Part shown: positions 11,063 to 23,439 of the stretch, piece by piece | How the letters are laid out: every line of letters starts with the position of its first letter | Numbering within the stretch: position 1 is the stretch's first letter | NCBI GenBank assembly: GCA_037447655.1 | Contig: JBBHKE010000712.1 | Coordinates: forward strand, 1-64,000 | Length of the DNA stretch: 64,000 nt | Direction of reading: 5' to 3' | DNA from: Zygnema cylindricum | Lineage: Eukaryota > Streptophyta > Zygnematophyceae > Zygnematales > Zygnemataceae | Notes under the pieces: model-generated | The model's input: the letters and a program-made list of their open reading frames with translations, nothing else | Told to the model about the DNA's origin: nothing | The model's database searches: none | Translations under genes and position numbers: made by a program

Positions 11063-11945
11063 TGCAATTCTGTGGTCTCCATTGACCCACAGAATGGGCA
11101 GCCTATGTAAAGCCTCTAGGATAATAATTTCCCCTTCACTTTCCCACTGAATAAGTGCCACCCAGGCACACCAATATTCTGACCACCCTCACCGCTGTGA
11201 GGACCCGACTCCTCTAAGTCGAACGCAAAAAAAATCGCTGAATTTGCTCCCCTGAGCAGTAAATTATGGCGGGTCAAAGATGACCTTTATAGTTACAAGC
11301 TCTCTTAGAGAGAGGTTCCTAAATTTCACTAAGTCGAAGACTATCTACTCACCTCTACCTACTACTAAACCCTCGTCCAATAGAAACACTGTATAGTACA
11401 AAAAGTTACAGTGGTCGATGTACTTATTGTACGATTATTGTAATACATGGCCTTCAAGGTGACGCCTGTCAAATCAGGAGCCATGGTTCCTCCTCCCATC
11501 TTCCCCGGTATCCAATAATGTGGCGCCACGTGGCATCGCGTGACGTTATCTCCAATTGTCGCCAAAAAGCCCATTCAGGGTGGCGGCTGCAACGACGGCC
11601 GTCCGATCAATTAAATTTACATGGTGTGGATTTGCATCTTTCACACACGCCTCTTCGTCAATTTGGTATGATTCAGCCAACTTGTTAAACAATAATTATT
11701 TATCAAACCAGCGAAGTGTATCGTAATGACAACGCCTTAAAGGTTAAGGCATGCGGCTATAGTGAGTTCATAAGTAGCAGGTTCAAAACTCCTTTGGGGC
11801 ACCTATTTTGGTAAAAATGCTTGTTCTCCAATCTGCCACCTTAAAAATAACGCGACAGCCATGGCGTGTCTTTGATCTTCTCTCTCTCTCTTTTTGGAGT
11901 CTAACTAAAATAGGCAAGTGAAATATTAATTACCTCTTTTCAACA
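11063..11945 (-). mobile_element. Solo LTR of family C inside ORF X
   Basis: 883-bp minus-strand LTR, starting TGTTGAAAAG at 11945 and ending in GAATTGCA at 11063. It is flanked by a perfect 5-bp duplication CGGAG (11058-11062 and 11946-11950). No internal region is present, so this is a solo LTR left by LTR-LTR recombination. The last 20 nt keep the ATG of gag. A G-box CACGTG lies at 11527-11532, and an antisense tRNA-like module at about 11727-11805 has box B-like GGTTCAAAACT at 11780-11790. Confidence 0.93.
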
Positions 11946-12309
11946 CGGAGTTAACTCTATTCCACCCCTCATAGGAAGAATACGCGAACTCGAAAATATT
12001 GTGGAAAACTTGGGCACAAAATTAGAAACGTGTATTGCGAAGCTTGACACAAGGCTCACGACAACACAACGCCAACTTGACGGAGGATTATCGAGGATTG
12101 AGTCAATGTTTTTAGGCTTGACACAACGTTTTATGCAACCATTTTCCTTTTCTTCACAACCATCATTTTCCCCTCCCCCTTGTCCTACTCCTCACCCTCC
12201 TCCTCCCTCTTCATCTACAAATCCACCACCTTTTTCATTTCCCCCTTTTGCACCCATGTCTTCTTCCCAACCAACACTTTGCTTTTCTCAACATCATACA
12301 TTTACTAGT

Positions 12310-12630
12310 GTCCCTTTCCACCCTATTCATTCCACAACATCTCCTTCCCACCTCTCTACATCTACCGATGCCTCTCTCCCCCCTATTCATTCCACGACCT
12401 CTCTTTCCCACCATTCTACATCTACCCATGCCTCTATCCCCCCTATCCATTCCACATCATCTCCTTCTCAAACTTTTACTTCTACCGATGCCTCTCTTCC
12501 CCCTATTCATTCCACGACCTCTCCTTCCCACCATTCTACATCTACCCATGCCTCTATCCCCCCTATCCATTCCACATCATCTCCTTCTCAAACTTTTACT
12601 TCTACCGATGCCTCTCTTTCCCTTGTTCAT
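12310..12630 (+). repeat. 60-nt coding tandem repeat in ORF X
   Basis: Five to six imperfect 60-nt units (20 residues, type HSTTSPSHHSTSTHASIPPI). Alternating units match best at a 120-nt period: the second and third pairs, starting about 12370 and 12490, are almost identical. The phase is kept, so it expanded while the frame was coding. Confidence 0.85.
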
Positions 12631-13235
12631 TCCACTTTAATTCTTACCCCAACTTATGTCAAACTTGATGCATTTCCTATAGATTGGGCGAATTGGCAAG
12701 GATACACCCTACAAAGCCACGAGTGTGATGTCAAGGTGGAATCTATATTCAACGAGTACCATTATGGGTTGAATGGCCACCCTCCTATAAAGTTGTTATT
12801 CAACACAACTGAAACAGACAAATACAAAACAAAAAAAGGATGTAAATTCATAGTATGGGCAAAGGGAGAGGGGAGGAAGTGGAGTCGTTGTCTCAATATT
12901 TTGCAATGTGTTGAAAAGTTAATGACTGTTCCTGGGTGGGATTTAACAAAAAGCATAAACTTTGTTGAAAGAATTAGAATAGAGAAGTTTGGTGGGAGCA
13001 CGACAGAACTTAAAGAGGCCTTATATATAACAACTAAACCACATTTGGAAGACGGATTGAATGAGAAAGAATTTCAACGAAGGTTCAGTCGTTTCCAAAA
13101 ATTAGAAGAGTTACGTGTAATCACATGTTAATATAGGCATTTATAGGAATAGTATAGGAGTTACAATGTGTTGAGTAAAGATATACCATTTAATTATAAT
13201 TTTTGAACTTGAATTTGGGCTAAATTGTTATATGT

Positions 13236-13596
13236 CGAGTTATTCTGGTGCTTTGTGTTTGGTATGTTAGGTTTGTTTTAGAAACCCACGGTATTAACAT
13301 GCTTTGTGTGTGTAAAACGCCCTCGACGGTTCCCAACCATATCGATAAAGAGTATGGTTTTTACGCCTTTACTTTAATTCATATAGTGTTAAAGCTCGAT
13401 AACACGCGGGTTTACGTTTCCAATAGGTGGTGTAATACATATCGTTTCAAAACTTGAAGTAACTACCGACACACGTGTAAACGAGCGATTGTGTGCGTCG
13501 GTCGATTTGTCATTGGTTCAACCCAAAAACGGGTTATTCTGGTGCTTTGTGTTCGATATGTTGTACATAAAATAGATTTGATTTTGGAACCCACAG
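13236..13596 (+). repeat. 305-bp tandem repeat, left part
   Basis: One full unit begins at the CACGG at 13287 and ends at 13591, preceded by about 50 bp of the unit end. The next unit starts CACAG at 13592 and is cut at once by element A1, continuing at 20093. Non-coding, and its origin is unknown. A 3-unit minimum array is implied. Confidence 0.8.
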
Positions 13597-14695
13597 TGTA
13601 GAAATCGATGGTTATTTTATTATTTTCTAGGTCTCAATTGGAATTTAGAAAGAAGCCGAGGAAGTCTGCCTCTAACTTCTCTCTCCAACTCCCACACTTG
13701 TTGCAGTCACTGAGAAGTTGGAGAGGAAGCTAGAGCTATGGCTACCTAGGCTATCCAGAGGTTTACGGGAAATAGATTAGTTAATTTACGGATAGGTAGG
13801 TTTATTTACTAAAAGGTGTATGTTATGTCGGTAACATAATTTGATCTTGGTACCTGCCAACCGTCAGAACGCCAGTAGCCGTTAGCCTTAACCGTTAAGT
13901 CTAGAAGTTACGATACATACTACAAGGTTTGATATTTATTTAAATGTTAAAACGTAGGAAAATTCATTTAAGGCGGATTTTTATGGTTACATAGATCCCG
14001 TTATGTAAACGTACGGATTTCAGTATGGACAAGAAACAAATGCCGCACATTTTGTTTCATTCACGAAACAAATACCGCACAAGCATTTATGACGGCTAAG
14101 ATTGAAATGGCTGAAAAGAAAGCCGAGATCGCCGAAGAGATTCTCGACGGTTTGTGGTCATCGCCACATCGGATGACACGTGGCACGATTACCATGGATT
14201 GCGGTATCTTCGAGAATTACGGGACCGAATCTGGATATGACATGTGTCGATATTTAGGCCATGTCGTACAATATCCGTACATAAAGTACACCGGCAACTG
14301 TACTTTTATGTACGGCAGTGTAATATGATTAATGTCGTACACCAATTGATAGAGTTTTAGAGAGAGATAGGACTTAGAGATAGGACTTAGAAAAATTGGT
14401 AGATAGGACCCTCTCTCCCAGAGAGATTCTGTCGAAAAGGTAACTTTGACCCTCCATAACTTACTACTCAGGGGAGCAAATGACCCTCCATAACTTACTG
14501 CTCAGGGGAGCAAATTCAGAGATTCTTTCTGCTATCGACTCAGGGGAGTCTTGCCTTCAGAGGGGTGAAGGTGGTCAGAGTTTTTGTTTGCCAGGGTGGC
14601 TGTTATTTGTGCTGAAAGACAAAGGGGTCAGGGTTATCCTAGAGGCTTTGTGTGAGCTGCTTACTGTGAGGTCCTATGGAGGTCTTAGAGTTGCA
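13597..14695 (+). repeat. 5' LTR of A1
   Basis: 1099 bp. In order it shows a long-stem hairpin (CTTCTCTCTCCAACT pairing with AGTTGGAGAGGAAG, around 13675-13735), the AGCTATGGCTACC variant of the shared AGCCATGGCT palindrome, the antisense tRNA-like module near 13850-13920, a G-box CACGTG at 14177-14182, a GTAC hairpin near 14276-14315 and the AGGG hairpin row near 14470-14570. It includes a local 37-bp duplication around 14449-14520 (TGACCCTCCATAACTTACT twice). The gag ATG is at 14676. Confidence 0.9.
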
Positions 14696-17600
14696 GGTTA
14701 TGGGCTCACCATCTAGGGTGCCTATATTCAATGGATCTGGCTTCATATACTGGGAAAGTATGATGATAGGAGCTCTATGTGAGAAAAGGTTTTGGGGAAT
14801 AGTGAGTGGACGGGTGAGGCGTCCATCCAGTCTTAGGATACCTCCAGGGTTTACACGAGGCATATTCACTAGAGATGCAGATCCATCTTCAACGGAGGAG
14901 ACAAAGGAAGGAGAGGTGGTGGACAAAGTAAAGGAGAAGGGGTCGACCACACCTATAGCAACTGGTTCGGCATTCATGTCACCTATTCCGAGGAACGAGG
15001 AGAATGATACTGATAGCTGGGACTTCAACAATATGGCGGCAAAGCACTTCATCCTTCGCCACCTTACACAAGGACTTGCATGTCCTCATTTGCAGGTAGA
15101 AAGGGCATCCGATCTTTGGATGGCTCTCATAGAGATGTACCGAAGTGGTGCGATTTAGTAACAACAGTTGGCTGATCAGAAAGTTAAAGAGTACGTATAC
15201 AAAGGGGGGAAGATGTTGGATTTTTGCAATGAGCTTGCTACACTTTTCATGGAGCTAGAGTGTGCTGGAAAAGATTTTAGTGAAAAACAAAAGGTTAAGT
15301 GTCTACTGATGAAGTTGCCTGATGAGTTCGAGAACATAGTGAACCGTGTGCAAGACTTGCCGGACTGAAAGTGGATATGGAACTCAGTGGTAGGAATGAT
15401 TCTCGATCGGGAGAATACAATTGAGATCCGAAGGGGAGGAAAAAGTGGGCAAGCCTTGGCAGCTGGGACCGACTGGAGGAAGAAGGATTCTCGGAGACCG
15501 GTCCGGAAATTACTGAGGGGGGGAGCAAAAAAATCAGACCGACGAATTCGGACCAAGGGCTCCCTAAGGTTTATGTCATTTCTGTAAGAAACCAGGGCAC
15601 TATATGGCGGAGAGCACTAAACTAACTGAGCTTCAGTTAAAGGAGGGGCAGACCGGTGGAACCCCGAGAGGAAAGAAAAAGGCCCTTGTGACACAGGTAC
15701 ATGAGGTGGAATCCGAAGACGAGGACGATGAGCTCATATTGGATGAGGAGTTGGAAGCGACAAACGAGGTAGAAATTCCACGAAAGCATAAATGTGCTTT
15801 CTGTGGATTGAAAGGTGAAGCAGGCTGGATTGTAGATTCAGGTGCCTCCATGCACATGTGTAAAGATAAACACCTGTTCACTAAGATAAGAAAGATTCCC
15901 ACAGTAGAGATAGAGTACGGGGATGGGAGGATAGTCACTTCTACTCTTCTAGGATCGGTAGATCTGAAAGTGTTGGTAGAAGGAAAAACATTCATTGTTA
16001 CATTCTCCGGTGTATTATTTATTCCAGAGCTGAACAAAAACCTCATCTTTACGTCTGTATTAGATGATAAGGGTTTTGATAATAGCACTAGGAAAGGAGT
16101 CTTTACTGCTAGTTTTGAGCAGGAAGTTTATTTCACCGCTGATAAAAGTAGCCAAGGGATGTTTAGGCTGATTTTAAGATGATGAAAAGAAGAAACTTTA
16201 TTATGCTGGTGTTCATGATATAATGATGTGGCATAAGAGGCTTGGGCATGTGAATCTAGATAAGCTGAGAGATATGAAAAAGATGGGAGTGGTGGAAGGA
16301 ATTCAGTTCAGTGAGAGTGAGAATCTACGTGATTGTAGTGGATGTGCTCAAGGTAAAGCACACAGATTGCCCTTTCCCAAAACTGCCACCTATAGGGCAG
16401 AAAAAATTATAGATTTAGTACACACAGATATTTGGGGATCGGCCAAAGTGCCCTCACCGGGGGGGAAGAGATTTATGATGACTATCACTGATGATTGGTC
16501 TCGCTATTCCAGGGTGTATTTTTTGAAAAACAAGTCAGAAGCTCAGGATTGTTTTAGACAATATAAAGCATGGAACGAAAAACTCCATGAAACTCCTATC
16601 AAGAGAGTAAAGAGTGACAATGGTGGAGAGCATACTTCTTACCAGTTTGAGGAAATTTTGAGGGAAGATGGAGTCTAACACCAAAAGACTGTTCCAAGAA
16701 ACCCAGAACAAAATGGGGTAGCTGAAAGATTAAATAGGACACTAAGTGATAGTGCTAGAAGTATGTTGTCGAACAAGAAGATAGGAAAAAGGTTTTGGGC
16801 CGAAGCAAAGAACTGTGCTAATTACCTCAAAAATAGAGTTCTTACTTCAGCTATAAAAGATCAAACACCTTATGAGAGTTGGACAGAAAGGAAACCAGAC
16901 ATATCTCACTTCAAGGTTTTCGGCAGTTAAGTATTCGGTCTAGATACAGATCGGTCTAATTGGAAGCTGGATCCTAAAGGAAAACCGGGATACTTGTTAG
17001 GATATGATGAGGATGTTAAAAGGATATAGAGTTTACGATCTAAAAAGGGAAGATATAATCTTAGTAAAACATCTAGTAGTTATGGATGAAGGAAAGTCTG
17101 TGGATCCCTTCAAGTATACAAAGTTAGTAAAAATCAGATTTGAGTCAAAAAATTCCGATGACTTTGAGCTTCCTAACTATCTAGGTTTTAGAGAAGATGA
17201 TATTCTTGCATGTACAAATCAGACCAAAAAGGACTCGTCTGCGGAAACTCTAGTGACAACTCTACCCGAAGCGGAAGACGTGATAGAAAATGTTTCAGAA
17301 TCAAGGGATAGGGGAAAAGCCGAGATTGTTCGAAAGAACCCACGAGAACCATCTATTACGGCCACAGATTTTGAAGGGGGGAGGAGAAGTAGCAAAAGAT
17401 TACAAGAAACACAAGTTAATAACAAGGTAACAAAACTATCTCATCAAGATGAACCTCAAACGTATGGAGAGGCGATGACTTGTCCAGAAAGGAACCAGTG
17501 GAAGAGAGCCACCTATGAGGAGATGGCCTCAATTATGGCAGCCGATACTTTGGAGCTAGTGGACTGTCCACCTTACTGAAAACCAATCGGTTGTAAGTGG

Positions 17601-19024
17601 GTTTTCAAATTAAAACTGAACCCGAATAACACCATTGAGCGTTACAAAGCCTGATTAGTGGCAATAAGATTTACACAGTGAGAAGGAATCGACTACGAGG
17701 AAACCTTTGCCCCGGTAGCAGATTTCCCTCCGTCTGCATACTTTTCAGTCTACTAGCAGTGTAAGACATATAGGTGCATCAGATGGACATGAAGACAGAC
17801 TTTTTGCATGGAAGAGGAGATCTTCATGCGACAACTCGAAGGATTTGTGGAGGAAGGAGAGGAGAGTAAGGTATGCCGGCTGATTAAATCCCTTTACGGT
17901 TTGAAACAGGCGCCTCGACAGTGGAATAAGAAACTTGATGAGTTTCTTACCGGTCTGGGATATATCCGGATCAGCTCAGATCACTCAATCTATGTTTTTG
18001 AAGATGAGGAAGGTATTATATTTATTGCAATTTATGTTGATGATTTACTTGTTTTAAGTAAATCAATGGAAAAAATTAATTTACTGAAAACCGATCTTAA
18101 TGGGAGATTTGAAATTAAGGATATGGGAGAAGCAAAATATATTTTGGGATTTGAAGTAGAAAGAGACTGAGAAAGAAAGATTATATGATTGACTCAAAAG
18201 AAAGCAATAGGGAACATGCTGGAAAAATTTCAGATGGATAAAGCTTATAGTTGTACAACTCCAATGGAGTTAAAGAAAGGAAGTGAGGGGAGTGAGGAAG
18301 AAGGAGTCATAGTCTTAGAAGAGGAATTAAGTCCTGAAAAACAGAAGTTCATGCAGACTATTCCTTACAAGCAAGTAGTGGGAAGCCTAATCTATTTTAT
18401 GAATTGTACTCGGCCGGATTTAGCTGCAGCTGTAGGAGTGCTGAGTAGAAGTCTAAATGCTCCCACTAAGAAGGATTAGGAGGCAGCTAAGAGAGTCCTT
18501 AGATATTTGATAGGAACTAGGGATCTATGGTTGCATTTGGGTGGGGAGAATACTGACATCACAACTTGGAGTGATGCCAGTTATGGTGATGCTCCGATGT
18601 GGAGATGTACTTCTGGATATGTATTATATGTGGGTGATGGGCTTGCTGTTGGAGTAGCAAACATCAAAAGGTTATTGCTTTGTCCACCATGGAGGCTGAG
18701 TATATGGCCTCTTGCTCTGCTGTAAAAGAATTGATGTGGGTCAAGTCTTTGCTTGGTGAGCTTGGTCACCTTAAGAGTGGTGTGCAAATTTTTTTTTATG
18801 ATAATTAGACTGCAATCGTTATTTCTGCCAATCCTAAACATCATTTTAAAGCTACTCACATGGACATTAGACTTTGCTTTGTTAGAGAGATAGTAGAAAA
18901 CAAAATAATCAGTTAAGAGTACCGACCAAATAGCGAGATGGTAGCAGATATGATGACCGAACCTGTGCCCTTCCCCTAAGCTTATTTTCTGTAGGGAGAA
19001 GTGTTGTCTGAAATTAAAGATTGA
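14676..19024 (+). pseudogene. A1 gag-pol, degraded
   Basis: Same order as A6. Gag starts with MEVLELQVMGSPSRV across the primer site. Protease is at about 15826-16182 (WIVDSGASMHMC). The pre-integrase zinc motif (MWHKRLGHVNLDKL) and integrase (VHTDIWG, VKSDNGGEH) follow, then RT (YVDDLLVLS near 18035) and RNase H (WSDASYGDAP). Stops lie at 15156, 15366, 17577 and several later points, with frame changes near 15590, 17020 and 17800. The zinc-knuckle frame near 15575 is also shifted. It cannot encode a working polyprotein. Confidence 0.9.
14696..14710 (+). promoter_or_regulatory. Primer-binding site of A1
   Basis: GGTTATGGGCTCACC, one mismatch from the complement of the initiator tRNA-Met anticodon arm, starting at the first base after the LTR. 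Confidence 0.85.
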
Positions 19025-19041
19025 CTAGAAAATAAGGGGAG

Positions 19042-20092
19042 TGTAGAAATGAATGGTTCTTTTATTATTTCTAGGTCTAAATTTGAATACAGAAAGAATC
19101 CGAGGCAGTCTGCCTCTAACTTCTCTCGCCGACTCCCACATTTGTTGCTGTCACTGAGAAGTTGGAGAGGAAGCTAAAGCCATGGCTACCTAGGCTATCC
19201 AGAGGTTTAGAGGAAATAGATTAGTTAATTTACATATAGGTAGGTATATTTACTAAAAGGTGTATGTTATGTCGGTAACAGGATTTGATCCTGGTACCTG
19301 CCGACCGTCAGAACGCCAGTAGCCGGTAGCCTTAACCGTTAAGTCTAGAAGTTACGATACATACTACAAGGTTTGATATTTATTTAAATGTTAACACGTA
19401 GGAAAATTCATTTAAGGCGGATTTTTATGGTTACATAGATCCCGTTATGTAAACGTACGGATTTCAGTATGGACAAGAAACAAATACCGCACATTTTGTT
19501 TCTTTTACGAAACAAATATCGCACAAGCATTTATGACGGCTACGATTGAAATGGCCGAAAAGAAAGCCGAGGTCGCGGAAGAGATTCTCGGCGGTTTGTG
19601 GTCATCGCCAAATCGGATGACACGTGGCACGATTACGTTGGATTGCGGCATCTCCGAGAATTACGCGACGGAATCGGGATATGACATGTGTCGATATTTA
19701 GGCCATGTTGTACAATATCCGTACATAAAGTACACTGGCAGCTGTACTTTTATGTACAGCAGTGCAATATGATTGGTGCCGTACACCAGTAGATAGAGTT
19801 TTAGAGAGAGATAGGACTTAGACAAATTGGTAGATAGGACCCTCTCTACCAGAGAGCTTCTGTACAAAAGGTCAACTTTGACCCTCCATAACTTACTGCT
19901 TTGGGGAGCAAATTCAGAGATTCTTTTTGCTATCGACTCAGGGGAGTCTTGCCTTCACAGGGTGAAGGTGGTCAAAGCTTTTGTTTGCCAGGGTGGCTTT
20001 TATTTGTGCTGAAAGTCAAAGGGGTCAGGGTTATCCTAGAGGCTTCGTGTGAGCTGCTTACTGTGAGGTCCTATGGAGGTCTCAGAGTTGCA
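19042..20092 (+). repeat. 3' LTR of A1
   Basis: 1051 bp, lacking the local duplication of the 5' copy. G-box at 19621-19626. The antisense tRNA-like module has box B-like GGATCAAATCC (minus strand of 19281-19291) and box A-like CTTAACGGTTAAGGC (minus strand near 19329-19345). Confidence 0.9.
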
Positions 20093-20445
20093 CACGGTAT
20101 TAACATGCTTTGTGTGTGTAAAACGCCCTCGACGATTCCTTACCATATCGACAAAGAGTATGGTTTTTACGCCTTTATTTTAATTCATATAGTGTTAAAG
20201 CCTGATAACACGCGTGTTTATGTTTCCAATAGGTGGTGTTATACATATCGTTTCAAAACTTGAAGTAACTACCGACGCACGTCTAAACGGGCGATTGTGT
20301 ACGTCGGTCGATTTGTCGTTGGTTTAACCCAAAAACGGGTTATTGTGGTGCTTTGTGTTCGGTATGTTGTACGTTTTCCCACAAAATAGGTTTGTTTTTG
20401 GAAACCACGGTATTAACATGCTTTGTGTGTGTAAAAAGCCGTCGT
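20093..20445 (+). repeat. 305-bp tandem repeat, right part
   Basis: Continues the array cut by A1. A unit runs from CACGG at 20093 to 20405 (313 bp) and a third unit starts with CACGG at 20406 and is lost after about 40 bp. It matches 13287-13591 over its whole length with scattered changes. Confidence 0.8.
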
Positions 20446-21380
20446 TAATAAATTCTTGGATAATTATTCAACCATGAACTTCAAGGATTATTCTTTAACC
20501 AGGTGTAAGCATACGATATTCAGTTAAATTCTTGGATTATTATTCAACCATGAAATTGAAGGATTATTATTTCACTAGGTGTAAGCATACGATATTGAAA
20601 CTCAAAAAATTATAATTGGAAACACTTAATAATTAATTATACATAACAGATCACACTCTACAACTAACCCTAAACATAGAGCGATAGTAACTAGTTTTTT
20701 TGAAAAGGATGTTTATTATACTGCATATACAAACAACAACAACATAACGTTAGTTTTTATAAATAAATTAAACAATTTATTATAGGAACAATGTTTGAGT
20801 GCAACAATGTACTATTGGGCGCATTATAAAACAAAGATTCCAATAACATTAACTAGTTTAACAATTACGACATAAAGGTGGAGCATGTATGAACTAATGT
20901 TTGACTACGAAATTATTAAATAATATTTGTAATGAAACATATGTCCTTGGAATGGCACCATTAACCCTACTAAGAGCGTTGATAAATAAGGTTTGTTTAC
21001 ATAATACAAATTCGTGTCAAGATAGAGAAAAAGTGCAAGAAATAACACACTCCCACTAAATTATTTAAGGATGTCCACAATTTTATTTATTGTTAATAAC
21101 ATTATCCATCAAATTTTAAGAAACCCTCATCTTAAAGTCATAAACATGGGATTGCATTCGACACTCGTTACGAAGGGAAACACTATATTAATGAAAGCGC
21201 ATTATTATAACCTCTATTAATAGTTTGGTGTAAGTAGACGTGGAAAACTGCAATCGACTATCTAAAATACAGTTCCTAACTTTAGTTGATGGATTAATGC
21301 CAACTGAGCGGCAAGCGATTCAGCTTATGATTTCGGGGCCAACTGAACAACGTTCGAGTGTGTTATTGACAATAACAATT
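20446..21380. repeat. AT-rich gene-free stretch with a 76-bp tandem duplication
   Basis: Two copies of a 76-bp unit start at about 20449 and 20525 (AAATTCTTGGA to CATACGATATT). The remainder to 21240 is very AT-rich without genes. Positions 21240-21380 have a short open frame of no recognisable content just outside the inverted-repeat element. Confidence 0.55.
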
Positions 21381-22389
21381 AGGGAATTGCTAATCGCAGA
21401 GACGATTTTTGCTGCGCGCAGGTAGTTGTCAGAAATTGTACATTTGAAGTACAATTTCGTACAAGCTTCGTACCTTTAATTTTAGATCTGACGGTCAATC
21501 CGTCGAACAACTTTGACTGGCGGATTATTGTACCGGCGGTTAAAAAAGTGTCTCGCTTGCAAACGTCGACCGTCATAAAAAAAATAAAAATTCACACGGC
21601 CGGCGCAGGTTTACTGTAACGAACCTGCGGCAGCCACATATAAATAAAATGGTTGCGCACAGGTACACCGTCGATCGTATTTAGCGTGTAGAAATTATTA
21701 GAGCGAAGAAAAAATTAGCGTCATTAATTATAATTCAGTGCCAGGAGACGTGGCAAATTATGGTCCACGTCCTTAAATAACGTGATTTATTATATTTAAG
21801 GTTCAAGGGTCAAAATTTAGGGGCGCCGAATTAGTGTTCAACACGCTAAACACGATCGACGGTGTAGTTTATAACTTCACGTTAGCCGCAAAAATGAAAT
21901 CAACTCGTTGTCACGTCCACCGTGGACTTGACGACGTGTCATTTTAGTTTCATCGATATATTTACGCGGGTAGTCGGGGTACGCATTTTTATTTTGTACG
22001 AAGTTTATTTGGTTTCGTGCGAGTTTACACATGTTGTACGTCGTCCTTTAATATTGTCCAAGTTCAATGTAACGGTTCGCGAGTTGATTTCATTTTTGCA
22101 GTGAACTACCTGCGCGCAGCCATTTTATTTATATGTGGCTGTCGCAATTTTGTTACAGTAAACCTGCGCCGGCCGTTTGAAATTTTATTTTATTTATGAC
22201 AGTGGACGTTTGCAAGCGAGAAACTTTTTTAACCGCGGTACAATAATCCGCCAGTCAAATTTGTTCGACGGATTGACCATCAGATCTGAAATTAAAGGTA
22301 CGTAGCCTGTACAAAATATACTTCAAATGTACAATTTCTGACAACTATCTACGCGCAGCAAAAATTGTCTCTGCGATTAGCAATTCCCT
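21381..22389. mobile_element. Non-autonomous element with about 290-bp terminal inverted repeats
   Basis: The left end AGGGAATTGCTAATCGCAGA (21381) and the right end (reverse complement of 22370-22389) pair for nearly 290 bp on each side (to about 21665 and from about 22101), with small differences. AACAATT flanks both ends (21374-21380 and 22390-22396), a possible 7-bp duplication. The interior of about 435 bp has no gene. The long inverted repeats suggest a Mutator-like or fold-back element, but the duplication is shorter than the Mutator norm of 9 bp, so the class is open. Confidence 0.75.
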
Positions 22390-23439
22390 AACAATTATAG
22401 ACCAAGTAAATATGAAATCCGAACAGTTACGCGACATACACCCGCTCTGGTCGACGAAAGGACTAAAATGAATTTATTATTATGGGAAACGGTAAGAGTT
22501 AACGTACTAATATTTAACCTAAAATAAAACCCGTATACATCTCCCGGTCAGTTTTAACGTCCATTTTTTTTTTCTTAAAAATGCAAGGTACCTGGTAGGT
22601 ACCTTGCAAAGTGTGAGACTAAGGGTGCGTCTCTATGTACTTCAAACTTAGAGATTTTTTTTTGTTTTTTAGCGCAGATCTGGCGGACCCGGATTTCGGG
22701 TGTCCCTATGTGTACCAAACGAAATTATATACGTCGACAATGCCCGTGACTGCTGTCAACGTCTACAATCTGTGATGACCCACGTCATTTTTCGTAACTG
22801 CTTGTGACTTCACGTGACTTTTCGTGACATTGTAGACCTACCCCCCTCCAGCCTGTGCCGTTTCACGGTTGAAGAAGATGCGTTTTGACTTTGCGTCTAT
22901 TGTCGGCTCGACGTGAAATGGCATCGGAACCTTGAGACCCCTGCAAAAAAAAATTCCGTACCGGATGGAAACGGACAAAACAAAACTGTGTACTTCTCTT
23001 TGTCGTATTAGACAAAAACGGACAAAACATAGCGAATCGTGTACACTTCCACGTCGCTTGAATTCGTTTGAAGTTTTTGAACAAAACAAAACACGTGCGA
23101 ATACGTGTTCCTATTTGTTTATAGAAAATCCCTAATTTTAAAACACATCGGCCCTGTATTTTAAAGATAAGGTTGAAGATGACGTTTTTTGTCGTCGAAG
23201 TGGGTCGAAAATCACAAGACGACAACATGTAGTACAATTTAGCGAACTAACGCGGCTTAGGATGACACTGCGCGGGAAAAAAAACCAGGAAAAAAAAAGA
23301 AAACCGCGGACGGCAAAAAACCGCGGTATTTTTGGCAGTGTGGATTTTTTTTTTATCGTCCCATACTGCCTGGTTGGTCAATTTCATGCTTTATTTAGTG
23401 AGGCCTTCAAAATTGCAGACGCTAATATGACAGATTGTC
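22390..23439. other. Gene-free stretch with a KpnI-type palindrome
   Basis: Positions 22583-22607 form a perfect 10-bp-stem palindrome (GCAAGGTACC, loop TGGTA, GGTACCTTGC). A phrase beginning GGGTGCGTCTCTATGTAC (22624) is echoed 75 bp later (GGGTGTCCCTATGTGTACC). No coding region or element ends can be assigned. Confidence 0.4.

Larger units (their letters stand above)
10753..13131 (+). pseudogene. Unrecognised ORF X, broken by a TGA and a solo LTR
   Basis: The plus-strand frame starts MHRNLRGNDKTRDIS at 10753, meets an in-frame TGA at 10834, and continues (RPTWQDLALMQRDFSDHAY) to 11062. There a solo LTR with duplication CGGAG interrupts it. Leaving out the LTR and one duplication gives 1491 nt, exactly 497 codons with the stop, and the frame stays open to 13131. 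After the insertion come a heptad-like stretch (RIRELENIVENLGTKLETC), a Pro/Ser/Thr-rich region with a 20-residue tandem repeat, and a compact C-terminal domain of about 160 residues (for example SHECDVKVESIFNEYHYG and VPGWDLTKSINFVERIRIEK). I do not recognise the family. It could be a transposon accessory protein or a host gene. Confidence 0.6.
13597..20092 (+). mobile_element. Copia retrotransposon A1, decayed, full length
   Basis: Plus-strand element with LTRs at 13597-14695 and 19042-20092 (TGTAGAAAT to GTTGCA), primer site at 14696-14710, and polypurine tract GAAAATAAGGGGAG ending at 19041. The flanking pentamers are CACAG and CACGG. The other repeat units read CACGG here, so the left copy carries one mutation. 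The gag-pol frame is closed by many stops and frameshifts. Confidence 0.93.

Noticed and set aside
12310-12630. CRISPR-like or satellite array
   Set aside because: The units are 60 nt, contiguous, coding and in frame. It is a protein tandem repeat in ORF X, and CRISPR is not expected in plant nuclear DNA.
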